Assembly: GCA_009599575.1 (NCBI GenBank)
Contig: VWND01000066.1
Span: forward strand, 124,001-188,000
Length of the DNA stretch: 64,000 nt
Origin: Blumeriella jaapii
Taxonomy: Eukaryota > Ascomycota > Leotiomycetes > Helotiales > Drepanopezizaceae
Direction of reading: 5' to 3'
Shown: positions 54,347 through 64,000 of the stretch, piece after piece
Layout: the number at the start of each line of letters is the position of its first letter
How positions within the stretch are numbered: the first letter of the stretch is position 1
Notes under the pieces: model-generated
What the model was told of the DNA's origin: nothing
The model's input: the letters and a program-made list of their open reading frames with translations, nothing else
Databases searched by the model: none
Made by a program: the position numbers and the translations under genes

Positions 54347-55931
54347 ATGGCTTCAAAATTGCCTGGGCTGCGACGAGCAGCCCCCAAACTATCCCGCGAT
54401 TTCTTCGTCTGCCAACAATGCCTGCGACACAGCCCCTCTATCCTCTCAACAGTAAAGATGCCTGGGAAGGCGAATCTATCCAGAAGCATCCGCTTCAACA
54501 GCGGCACGGCAGCAATCGAGCAGGCGGTTTCGAAGAAATCGCCATTGAGAAATATTAGACAAACTAAATACAATTCCGGTCAGAAGGAAATACCAAAGAA
54601 AAGCTTTTTCCCCGAGACCTCAAGCAATGCCGTGGGATACTGGCTGTTGGCTTCAGCGGGAAGTGTGTTTGGGATTGTAGTCTTTGGGGGATTGACGAGG
54701 TTAACAGAGTCGGGGTGAGCCAATCTTCGATAATCGGGTGTGGGTAGTCTATACTGATATTCCTGCAGATTGAGTATTACAGAATGGCGCCCTGTAACCG
54801 GTTCTCTCCCCCCTCTGTCTGCCGCGGACTGGGACTCGGAATTCACGAAATACCGCGCCTCTCCCGAATTCAAGCTGCTCAATCCTAACATGACGCTTGA
54901 GGAATTCAAGAAGATATACTTTATGGAATGGGGGCATCGGCTCTGGGGGCGTTTCGTCGGCCTCTCCTTTGTCCTGCCTGCAATATACTTTGTCTCCCGC
55001 AGAAAAGTATCAGCGAACATGTCATTACGATTTCTAGGAATCAGTCTCTTGATAGCCGGGCAAGGAGCAATGGGCTGGTACATGGTGAAAAGCGGACTCA
55101 AGGACGATCTTTTCGCACCCGGGAGTCACCCGCGAGTATCGCAATACAGACTCACTGCACACCTAGGCACAGCATTCATCTGCTACACAGCCATGCTCTG
55201 GAACGGTATCCATACTACGCACTAACGCGCTCCTCTCGCACCCTCACCGCGCATACGAAGAAGTCACGCACCTCCTCTCGCCCACCCTCTCCCCCTTCCG
55301 CAAATCTGTCGCCGGGCTCGCCCTCCTCGTCTTCACAACCGCCATGTCCGGCGGCCTCGTCGCTGGCCTCGACGCCGGCATGATCTACAACGAATTCCCG
55401 CGCATGGGCGCTGGCTTTCACCCCCCCAAATCCGAACTTCTCGACCCATTTTACAGCCGCAAGGACGACCGCAGTGATCTCATCTGGCGCAACATGCTCG
55501 AGAACCCCAGTACAGTGCAGCTGGACCACCGCGTTCTGGCCACCACGACCTTCACCACGGTCCTTGCGCTCTTCGCCTACACGCGCTTGAATAGGCGTGT
55601 TCGCGCCACGCTACCGAACCCGGCGCGCAAGGGCATGCTCGGCGTCGTGCACCTGCTCATGCTGCAGGTCACGCTGGGCATCAGCACGCTGATCTATCTG
55701 GTGCCCGTGCCGCTGGCCGCCGCGCACCAGGCCGGCAGTCTGGCGCTGTTGACAGGCGTGCTGGTCCTCGGGAACCGGGTGTGGGTGCCCAGGGCGACGA
55801 TGCGGTTGCTGAGGAAAAGGGTCAAGATGGCGAGTGCGGTCAAAGGCGGGCAGCGGACGGTCCGGCTGGGGAAGGCGGACGTTGAGGCGTTGTGGAAGAA
55901 TGCGCCACCGAAGTTAGCCAACTCTGCATAG
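54347..55931 (+). CDS. COX15: Heme A synthase COX15 (mitochondrial), with an unresolved frame break
   Basis: Inner-membrane enzyme that oxidises heme O to heme A for cytochrome c oxidase. A basic presequence (MASKLPGLRRAAPKLSRDFF) opens the chain, and the first helix follows near residue 95 (AVGYWLLASAGSVFGIVVFG). The heme-ligand histidines are visible in MEWGHRLWGR, QYRLTAHLG, VQLDHRVLA and AAAHQAGSL. Intron 54,715-54,768 (GTGAGC...CTGCAG) joins TESG to LSITEWRPVTG. After AMLWNG near 55,205 the frame must change. Either a 55-bp intron (55,206-55,260, GTATCC...ACTAAC...AAG; total 491 aa) is removed, or a small indel broke the frame. The second option is suggested because the bypassed bases, read in the downstream frame, give a COX15-like SILRTNALLSHPHRAYE. 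The start at 54,347 is preferred over 54,245 because of the presequence. Divergent from the transporter gene. Confidence 0.85.
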
Positions 55932-57340
55932 ATAGATTTGATCACTGGCTACTTTTCGTCAAAAGCGAGGAAAGCGGAAATCATAAGCAAGGATGTGTAC
56001 AGAAGATCGTGTGCTGTTTGTTCTATAACGTTTTAGCGAGGCGATATCAGTCGCCTGACCTGCTCCTAGTTGGCGAGCCAAATTCTCCTGTATTATAGGT
56101 ACATGCATAGACCGACCGGCGCCGGCGTTCTCGAACGCTTACGTGGAATGAGACGACCTTTCAACTCTTTAGACTTTTAAATGGGTTCAAAAAGATGACA
56201 ATTGTTTCGGAGTTTGAAAGGAAAAGGTTCTATAGATAGACCGGAACGACGTAGAGGTGTTTGAGTGTCTATTGGAGAAAGGGGTAAATCGCGAAAAGTT
56301 TAACATCGATCAAGGCCACGGCCCTACAGCTTGCTGGTAGAGCAGGTCTGCAAATACGCTGGAAGCAGTGCGAAACTGACGTTCGGGTGGATTTGGGTAC
56401 CATGCTAGAGGCAGATGCTGGTGATTGAGGCATGAGTGGGTCATGTCAATAAGGCTAGAAGCAGGGGCGCCATAACAACAATTTTTTTTTTTGAAAAGTC
56501 TGAATATAAAAAGAGAAGCGAGGGAAAGAGTGTCGAACTGTGGAAATGGTATGATGAGCTTTGTCCTAAACGGGTCGCTTACGCTCGCTTAGCTAAAGGG
56601 TGTCAACATCACCTTTGTAAGCTTGCCTTTTGGTGACCTTTACCTTTACTTTCGACAAAGCTTTTCGTTCACACAAAACAGGCCCTTCTCTTCTCCAGAC
56701 CTGGTCATCTGTTAATTGTTGCCTCTCTGCTAAGAACCGGCCCACAGCTTCCAGCAGACTGTGTGCAGCTCTTGACCGCGATTCTCGATTGTCCTGGATT
56801 CAGCAGAGGCTAATTATGAGGATAAGATACCTGAACAAGGAATAACTTGATCCTTAGCCCGGGACTCTTCCGTTTCTTACTCGGCGCCGGCTAAAGCCCC
56901 TGTGATGTGGCTATCTAAAGATAATGCTTGTATCGTAAATTAGAAGCTGCCCCAGATTGTTGGAGGAAAAAAGCGAATGGAAAGAAAGGGAAGAGAGATC
57001 GGAGCTCTCAAAAGCTAGGTAGTTCCAGTATCATTGTCTCTGAATCTCCACCCGAACTATCTCTGTCATTTTAAATGCTCCAAAGTTGTGGCCATTATTT
57101 CCCTTTAATCAGTCTACGCTTACAGGGTTCGACAAGGAGCCTACTGCCCATAAATACAATAAAAATCCATACCACTTGTAGCAGAACGTCTTATGTAGCG
57201 GCCCTCTTGCCATTCGTTGTGTACGAAATGCTCTCTCGCGGGTCTGCATGTAGGTCAATTTCTAGCTTAGCACGTCTCTAATACCCAACGAGAGATCTGA
57301 TTGCTTACTCTTACTGCTCCAGACCTTAAATACTATCGCA
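55932..57340. other. Intergenic DNA, with one partial SINE-like repeat
   Basis: No gene recognised between COX15 and the acid-phosphatase-like gene; frames of 66-71 codons have no domain. At about 57,262-57,335 the words TAGCTTAGCACGTCTCTAAT...CTGCTCCAGACCTTAAA and an ATCGCATCATC end mark a diverged 3' part of the SINE-like repeat. Confidence 0.4.
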
Positions 57341-58607
57341 TCATCGCCCAAAGTCGATAAATTTAGCCACCAAATCCGCTCGCATCAGACTCGCCAGTCT
57401 CCAGTTCCACTCGGCGGTTTTTAGAAGGCTGTAGTGGTTGAAAGGCCAATCGTTTTCGCCTCCTCTGTTGCTTTCTTCAATGATGTCGCCGAGAACAACC
57501 GTGAAGACTCTTTCTTTACGGATGGAATGTGGTGCGTCGAAAGCTGCATATGAGATAATTCCAAACGTTAGTATCGAGGCCTTTACCATGGAAGGATAGG
57601 TATGGAAGGACGGGAAAAAAAATTTGAGAAGTACTCAGGATTATCAGGGTCTTCTTTGTAAAATGTGGGTGCACGAGAAGAGGCTCGAGGAAGGACTTGG
57701 CCCATTTTCCGGCGTTGTCAGGGAAAGACAGGTAGCCGCTGTTTGCTAACGGAAAAGGTCAGTTCTTGCTCCCAAGGGGAGAGAGGGATACAGGGGTTGA
57801 TCACTTGTATTTGGAACGATATACATCCATTGCGGCAGCTTATTGTGTAATAGGTCTTCGTAGAACATAGTGAAATTCTTCATCTTGGCGAGTCGATCCG
57901 GATTTTCTGTCACGGATTTGAAACCCATTAAAGGACTGTTCATTATTAGCACATGCTTCAAACTGCCTTCGGGTTTCCGAGATGCAAAGACACTTACTTA
58001 TGCCTTCGCACGTAGGCTTTCTCGCCGTTGGCATTCCACCAGGTGCTACCCTTGAAGCCGGTGTATGGCAGGTCCTCTGCGTATGTGCCCCAGCTTACGT
58101 TTGCGGGATCTAGAAGATCGACAACTGTCTTGGGACGATTGTCGACAGTCGGATCCATAGGGGCTAGCGTCCATGGAAAATGAGTCTGTCCGCTTACGGC
58201 AGCCACGTAGTTCGCCTTTCCTCCGAATTCAAGAGATATGTATTTAGACAGGGTAATGCCTTGACGCGCTATCCATTGGAACGACGCTGAGACATAGGCA
58301 TTAGCTTAGATTTTTTATTTGGCAAGGAAGAAAAGGCTGACGCACGATCGCGCGCGGCTTCACTAAAGTCCACATCTGACAAAAAGATCTGCACGAAGCG
58401 GTCGAATCTTCTGCCCTTGGTGTCAGTAACAGGGCTCAAGGTCTTCGCCTCTGAGCGAGTCTTATTGAACGCTTCCATGTCCGCTGGAAATTTCGGCCCC
58501 CATTGAAAGTCGAGTACGCAGCGCAGACCACAAGCTGAATTGGGAGGGGGGCCTCGCGCCGCAGCGCATGCTATTGTCAGCGCGAAAACACTCCAAAATG
58601 AACGCAT
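57341..58607 (-). CDS. Secreted phosphoesterase-family (acid-phosphatase-like) protein lacking catalytic residues, 5 exons, 331 aa
   Basis: Exons on the minus strand: 58,346-58,607; 57,998-58,286; 57,805-57,935; 57,635-57,745; 57,341-57,543. Joined length is 996 bp. The signal peptide is MRSFWSVFALTIACAAARG; an ATG 18 bp upstream is possible. Family hallmarks of fungal secreted acid phosphatases (phosphoesterase/phospholipase C-type) are clear: FDRFVQIFL, WIARQGITLSKYISL, KTVVDLLD, WGTYAEDLPYTGFKG, AYVRRHNPL, NPDRLAKMKNFTMFYEDL, LPQWMYIVPN and FNHYSLL. However, the positions that bind metal or take part in catalysis are changed. The usual LENTDF is LSDVDF, THPSEPNY is EFGGKANY, NDGHD is NSGYL, and FDE is FDA. 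Only the late histidine is kept. It is therefore probably a secreted pseudo-enzyme. Confidence 0.75.
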
Positions 58608-59604
58608 CTTATGTAGGATTTCCACTGAAGAGACAGTGTAAGCAGAGAGATAGATGTTGTAGAGACAGAGAACGGTCCTTGCGTTTCGGAGGCAATGAGC
58701 TGTTGCAAAGCTTTTCCAGTAAGAGCTCTACTCAGATCGAGGACAATCCATCCTACTTGAGAATTAAGAAGTAAAGCCTAGCGTGCCCATGTAAAATGTT
58801 ATAACGTACTTTCTATTTCTATTAGACACTTCTGGGATATCATTAGCAGATCTATGGCATGAATCCGCAGAATGATTCGCAGAAAGCGAAGAACAGTGTA
58901 TTTCTAAAATGATGGAAATAGAGCAATTATGTTCTTTGCGGACGGGGGCCCGTGGTTGCTCTTAGGAGTTGCCGTCGGACTACCCGGTCCTAGGCACTGA
59001 AGGATGAGCGGAGCTTTTTCTCGCTTCGGAAAGTATGTACTTCGGGTCAATTCAAATTGGGAAGGCCATCATGTCCAATATTACTTTTCTATCAGACCAG
59101 TCAATTCTCCAGCCAGGGCCGGAGGTGATTACTCGGTCGGAAAAGGTTAATAGAGAAAAGAGGACTCGAGAAAGGATTGAATCTTGAAAGAACCTACAGA
59201 GGACTTGAAGCTGAGCAGGGAAAAACAAGTCCAAATAAATTTTGGCAGGGCCAAGTAAAGACCAAGCTTTTTCTACCTTGTGCAAGACATGGATATCATC
59301 TATCTTTGTCGTAGATAACGTTTGTTTTAAACGGCAACAACCAACGTGTCAAGATGACAGTGTTTCTGCGATTATTCCAGTTCTTCGCTCAAAGTACTGT
59401 ACACGATCTCTCGTAATAACGCTGGAATCCACATCGAAATCCACCCCGGGTAGATTGCAAACTTCTTGCAGAATCTAGATTGTAATCTTTGTATCAGACA
59501 TCCCAATCAACAGAAGCATAGATTGCATCACGAAATCATCGCCAACACGAAATCATCGCCATCACGAAATCATCGCCATCACGAGAAACAGCATTCAAGT
59601 CATC
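58608..59604. other. Intergenic DNA and 5' region of the SLATT gene
   Basis: Nothing recognisable in 58,608-59,500; a 77-codon minus-strand frame at 59,052-59,285 has no domain. At 59,526-59,585, just before the SLATT start codon, an 18-bp unit (ATCACGAAATCATCGCCA) is repeated about three times. It probably lies in the 5' UTR. Confidence 0.4.
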
Positions 59605-60318
59605 ATGGTAACGGAAGAAACGCCCCTAATATCGCCCCCCCAGAAGCCTTCCAATCCGGATCATACCTCTTTTTCTCTCAAGGCCGGGAACTTGGCTAGA
59701 TTCCGTGACGCTATCGGCATCAGCAGCACATCTGATCTGGAATCCGGCTCCAAGACCAAGCCGCATGGCCTCTACAAAGACATCCTCAACACCCAGCGCC
59801 GCCTCTCCATCCAAGCCTGCTTCATCTCATGTTTCCACTATCTCGCTCTCATCGCTCAGATTCTCATTGGCGCCGTACTCGCCACGCTCGGCTCCGCATC
59901 TCGGCTGCACCCGACATCCATTATGGTCCTCGGCATCGTGAACACCTCCACAGCTGGGTTTCTCGCTCTGTTGAAAGGCCAAGGCTTGCCGGATCGGCTG
60001 AGGAAGAATGCGTATCAGATGCGGAAAGTTAGGGACTTTATCGAGGAGGTAGATATTAGACTCGAATTGCACGGAGATGTGACGGATGAGGAGCTGGAGA
60101 AGTTGGTGCAGCTGGTCTTTGAGAATTATAAATTGGCGAGAGACACGGCGGAGATAAATCGGCCCGCGAGCTATGCACAGCAGGTCAAGACTGGACCTGA
60201 GAACGGAGACGTGAATAGAGACACGGGGGCTGGTAGCTCGGGGCTGTTAGAATGGGGTCGGGGGAGTGCGACGGAGACGGACGGTTGTAAGGGCAAGGGG
60301 AAGTTCATCATTGATTGA
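59605..60318 (+). CDS. Fungal SLATT-domain two-transmembrane protein, 237 aa
   Basis: Single-exon gene. Residues 1-55 are polar and variable. A helix LYKDILNTQRRLSIQACF (about 57-74) leads into two transmembrane segments (about 74-96, CFHYLALIAQILIGAVLATL; and about 104-123, TSIMVLGIVNTSTAGFLALL). KGQGLPDRLRKNAYQMRKVR and an acidic helix (to about 180) follow. This layout is that of the SLATT domain (SMODS- and SLOG-associated two-TM effector), fungal branch. In bacteria such proteins act as membrane effectors of nucleotide-signalled conflict systems; in fungi their role is not established. The C-terminus is Gly/Lys-rich (GCKGKGKFIID). No partner sensor gene lies next to it. The start is the first ATG, and an 18-bp repeat precedes it. 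Confidence 0.75.
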   Translation: MVTEETPLISPPQKPSNPDHTSFSLKAGNLARFRDAIGISSTSDLESGSKTKPHGLYKDILNTQRRLSIQACFISCFHYLALIAQILIGAVLATLGSASRLHPTSIMVLGIVNTSTAGFLALLKGQGLPDRLRKNAYQMRKVRDFIEEVDIRLELHGDVTDEELEKLVQLVFENYKLARDTAEINRPASYAQQVKTGPENGDVNRDTGAGSSGLLEWGRGSATETDGCKGKGKFIID

Positions 60319-62495
60319 TTAAGTGGTTGGGATTTTGACAGTGGTTGACAATGGTTGATTGGCAACAAGAATACCGATCTTGCAGGATGCCTGATTGTTT
60401 AGTTGAAGATTGCATTGGTAGATGAACATGTTGTACATTTTGACAATCATAGACCGTTGAGCGCAATTCCCCTTTCCTGTCCCCCTTGAGGAGCCTTATG
60501 ACCTAGTGACCAGCTTTAACTGCTTGGAAAGTAGACATCGTAAGCCGGCTCTCTCGCTCTCTATCCGTGGTCTTAGCCTTCTTCGACCAGTCCTAAAGTA
60601 TCCAATTCCAGAAGTTATTTCGAGGGTTGTCAATCATGATAAGGTACCCATAATATATCAAGACCCAAACTGCTATGATCTATCCCGTCATATGAGCCAG
60701 CTCTAGTCTATTAAATACAAAGAAAGACTGACATCAAAAAACCGTTCGATCTGCTCATACCTACAAGATATTCTCGATCTTGATTTTTCATCAGGCGCAG
60801 ATCTACTAGTCCATGACTCGTTTTGGCTATACGATTCTTCCATCTTTGAGAAACGGTACTCGACACTTTGAGGAATAGTTCTTTCCCTTGCCAGGATATA
60901 TTGGGAACGTAGGTCAAAGGTTCATCTTGATCCTGTAAGAAATGTGGCGCGGGATATGTGATGGACAGCGGGCAGCCTCGGCTTGCTAAAATGCTGGCAA
61001 CCTCCTTGAACACCTTCACGCGAGGACTGTTCACTTATCTACTTCTAGTTGTAGCTCTCGAAATGACCCACTACAATACAACGATCGGACATTTTCCAAT
61101 GATCTCTACCGGGAGGTCTGCCGATCATCACCGCTTACTCAGTCAGACACAGCTGCGCTCACCTGTTGCCTACAACCCATGCGCCTCGATCCAAGCCTTA
61201 CTGGCCGAGTTCAAATGCTCTACATGGTGTGCGGCTCAATTCTCGTACTCGCAGGCTGATTCACTCGATATCATTCTCGGTACTCGATTCTGGACTAGGG
61301 TAAACATGCGTGAGACATGTGAACAATATAAAGCGGGAGCAAAGTCGTGCACACGGTGGCAGGTATGGTGATAGAGAATGAGTAGGTGGTTGGCTCACAT
61401 CTGCATGCCTCCTCCTCCCAACAGGAAGAAGTATGAGGCGTGTACGGTGGCTTGCAGTTCATTCTGACGTATGTTTCCCAAGCATTGAATCACAGGACAT
61501 TTGGGGACTGACATGAGTATTTCCCCTGTACTGGGAAAGGAACTTTTGGAAACACTCAAACTAGGCCCTATGTCCTATACTGTACATAACAATCTACGTT
61601 AGGGCTCTTCTCCACAAGAACAGTGTAGTCCATAGAACATCTTGCAACGCTTACGCCCCAGTACCTTTCCCTAGCGGGTCGTCCTACAAGCGCCAGAAAA
61701 CACGCCCCCATTCCATGTTGGCGGTTGAAAGTAATTGCTCTCACCTATCCCTCTATCAATATCCATGTGATGATTAATTGCCTGATACACGCGTAAAGAG
61801 AGCACAACATATTTACTGCAGGCCGTTCAGTCAGGTACTCCGTGCTGCTGATAACCAAGCGAGTTTATATTGCCTGTACTGCCGCTACTTCACAACGGCT
61901 GCGTCAGCGTAGGGTGCATGATGTGTATTTATCCCAGCAAGCCACCCGCATGCAGGTGCATGTCTCCCTGGAACTGGAGAAAACAACTGCTGATTTTTTG
62001 AATTGGAGACCCCTGGCTCGCTTAGTCAAGACGTGTGGGTGGATGGGTGCGTAGAATCTAAGAATCAGAATGGAATTTGGAGATAGCATGGCATGTGAAC
62101 CTCAGCTTCTTACGTGAGACAAGGCGGCAAGTCCTTCGTTGGGTATGATAATGGAATGATTGAGTGGCATCGACCACAACGCCGTCAGACAAGATGTTGG
62201 CTTGGGGCTGCGTTGCAGGTCGGTCAGCCTGTACGAAAAATTCATGTGCAACACCGGTAGTCCTGAGTATCACCTGAGTAAGACAGAATAGACAGTCGTA
62301 AAAAAATCCTGTGAAATAGGTGAACCTGGGTGCCTTAAAGGGGTCTTTTCTTCGCTCATCAGAGCCGTAGCATACTTAAGTAGTTTAGGATTCCCTCACT
62401 CACAGTCGGGGTCGTATTCATCCAGAATAGCTTTCGTCTATTTTGAAAAATCAGAATAACCAAAGCAGGCCCACGTCGTCAGTATAGCCGCAATC
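60319..62495. other. 2.2-kb stretch without a confident gene
   Basis: Two overlapping frames on opposite strands are the best candidates. One is 107 codons on the minus strand (60,711-61,034, containing CPLSITYPAPHFLQDQDEPL). The other is 137 codons on the plus strand (60,958-61,371, with a hydrophobic LFTYLLLVVALEM and scattered Cys). Neither has a recognisable domain or supporting splice structure. The remainder to 62,495 shows nothing. Confidence 0.35.
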
Positions 62496-64000
62496 ATGAC
62501 CGCCGTTGGCAATTGGAACCACACGATCAACTTCAACGTGGGCGATCTTGAGACCCCAAGTTCGATTGAAGAAGTCCAGAAGATCGTGAAGAAGGCCTAC
62601 AATGACAACAAGCGAGTCACCGTTCTCGGCGCGATTCACTCGACGACGCAATGTATGGTTGGAAGCGACATTGCGATCTCGATGACCAAGAGTATGGTTC
62701 TCCCGCTCCCGGTGTATAGACAGCTTGCTGATGCAGTGAATTCAAGTGACCAAGATCCTCGGGGTCGATCAGGGAAGTCTTCGCTCTGAGGAAAATCCGA
62801 ATTGCGCTAACCCGCAGTGCAGAAAGCCATGACACTCACCGTTCAGGCCGGTGCTATTCTGCACGACGTCTGTGTGTACTTGAAGAAACTCGGTCTTCAG
62901 ACACCTGTTATCCTGGAATTCGGTAACTTTCAGGTATGTTCCCGGCGCTGAGAAAGTTGAGCAAGGACTAAAAGACCTTTAAGCTCGGTGCCATGTCCGG
63001 CACTCACGCCAATGACAGTTCCAGTACGTTCACTTCAGCCTAGGCTCCTGGTAGAACCTCGAATCCCTGGTTTGCTAACAACCGAAAGTGCAACGAAGCG
63101 CACAGTTTGCTGCTCACGTCGTTGGCTACAAGCTAGTCACACCCACAGGAGAGATCATGGTGGCTTCGGCGACTGAGAACTCGCAATATCTCCCGGCACT
63201 TAGATCCCATTTCGGCATGCTGGGCGTAGTTTGTGAAGTCACGGTAAGTTTCTTAGTCACGCAGGACATCTTGACAATACTTGGTGGACTTAGGTGTCGT
63301 GACCCACCCCTATCGGAACCTGTCTCTGCTAATAGTAGGCTTTGAACCCTAGGTCAACCTCCTCAAGACTCAGCCATTGCACGTCGGGTACCAGATCAAG
63401 CAGGTCGATCAATTCCTGGACAACTTCAACGAGGAATTAGTCGCTCTCAAGGCAGCCAACGACCAAGTCTTCGGGTTGCTGTAAGTCAAGTTCTACGAGG
63501 TTTGCTTCTCGTTCGTGACGGTTTTTGGGATGGTGCTAACGAGGACCTACGATGACTAGCTTCGCCAATACTGGCAAGTTGTTGTTGCAGTGCCGTAAAT
63601 TCATGGAGAAACTTCCTCCCAATCCGCACACCCTCGCGACCTGGCTTGATCCCATCGAAAGCCGAGGGATCTCCCTGTTCCCAGATCTGTTCTTGCCCCT
63701 GGTCAAAGCCACCACAGCACTCCGCCCCCAATCAGGCGTGGGAGGTCTCGTCAACTCGGCGCTGGTCGATTTGCCGGTAAGTCAGCCAGTATCCCCAACC
63801 CCGTAAGCTCGCACCGTTAAGTATCCTCTCTTCTAGTTGAAAATCATCGAGCACAGCTCTTACACCATCGACCCATGTGACCGCGGCATCATCTACGACC
63901 ACGACGATCCATCGTTCGAGTTCTACGACTGGGTCTTCCCAGAGGAGAAGTGGCCCGGCATGGTGAGAGCGCTCATGGCGCTCACCGACCGATTCCGGAG
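62496..64000 (+). CDS. FAD-linked oxidase (FAD_binding_4 / sugar-lactone oxidase-like), 5' part, at least 8 exons
   Basis: Exons: 62,496-62,691; 62,747-62,776; 62,818-62,933; 62,984-63,023; 63,089-63,243; 63,353-63,480; 63,560-63,776; 63,837 to beyond the window (about 348 residues so far). The N-terminus has the FAD-binding fold of the VAO/GULO class: IEEVQKIVKKAYNDNKRVTV, LGAIHST (FAD phosphate loop), LTVQAGAILHDVCVYLKKLG, LGAMSGTHAND, HVVGYKLVTPTGEI and LRSHFGMLGVVCEVT. The later part (FPEEKWPGMVRALMALTDRF) resembles the substrate domain of D-arabinono-lactone/L-gulonolactone oxidases. Such enzymes oxidise sugar lactones or related alcohols with O2. It lacks a signal peptide, so it is probably cytosolic. 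The splice sites were chosen to keep these motifs in frame. Introns are 41-109 bp; the 41-bp one (62,777-62,817) is short but has GCTAAC and CCGCAG signals. Confidence 0.75.

Noticed and set aside
1..64000. CRISPR arrays, rRNA or tRNA genes
   Set aside because: No regularly spaced identical repeats, no rRNA core sequence, and no pair of A and B box motifs with cloverleaf-like arms were found by reading; a covariance-model scan could still reveal a tRNA.

Overview
The window is chromosomal DNA of a filamentous ascomycete fungus (Pezizomycotina). Evidence: 40-110 bp GT-AG introns with CTRAY branch points, a COX15 gene split by a short intron, a fungal-type SLATT protein, small secreted cysteine-rich proteins, and Ty3/Gypsy elements damaged by repeat-induced point mutation (RIP). 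RIP shows as transition-only differences between the LTRs of one element, loss of CA/TG dinucleotides, stop codons in every long frame, and retained CpG.

Layout. (1) 1-17,135 is an AT-rich block. An 11.3-kb Gypsy element (A, 1,319-12,625, two 267-bp LTRs) sits inside another Gypsy element (B; gag in 1-1,318, protease to chromodomain in 12,626-17,135). (2) 17,136-23,381 is normal-composition DNA with solo LTRs, a gag remnant, SINE-like repeats and two tiny secreted-peptide genes. (3) 23,382-30,734 and 33,481-40,840 are two complete copies of a third Gypsy chromovirus (C), each with 413-bp LTRs and a perfect 5-bp target duplication, in opposite orientation. They form a 7.36-kb inverted repeat around a 2.7-kb spacer holding a third peptide gene, two MITE-like elements and LTR fragments. 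(4) 40,841-46,200 holds a fourth peptide gene (cut in two by Gypsy C copy 2) and a fifth and sixth. (5) 46,200-64,000 is ordinary gene space: two cysteine-rich secreted proteins, a DMT-type transporter, COX15 (divergently transcribed from the transporter), a degenerate acid-phosphatase-like protein, a fungal SLATT protein, and the 5' part of an FAD-linked oxidase.

The most interesting content is a family of six 40-50 residue secreted peptides scattered on both strands between 19.7 and 45.8 kb. They share a near-identical signal peptide, a conserved promoter and leader, and one terminal loop C-x3-P-x2-C (one variant). Residues between the signal peptide and the loop vary, and two members carry a Kex2-type KR. 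All are followed by an intron-like segment and a further conserved stretch. The copies look like duplicated cassettes embedded in transposon-rich DNA; I do not recognise the family.

Coordinates of spliced genes were derived by eye from splice signals, reading frame and, where possible, family conservation. Boundaries of degenerate transposon genes are approximate. No searches were run.
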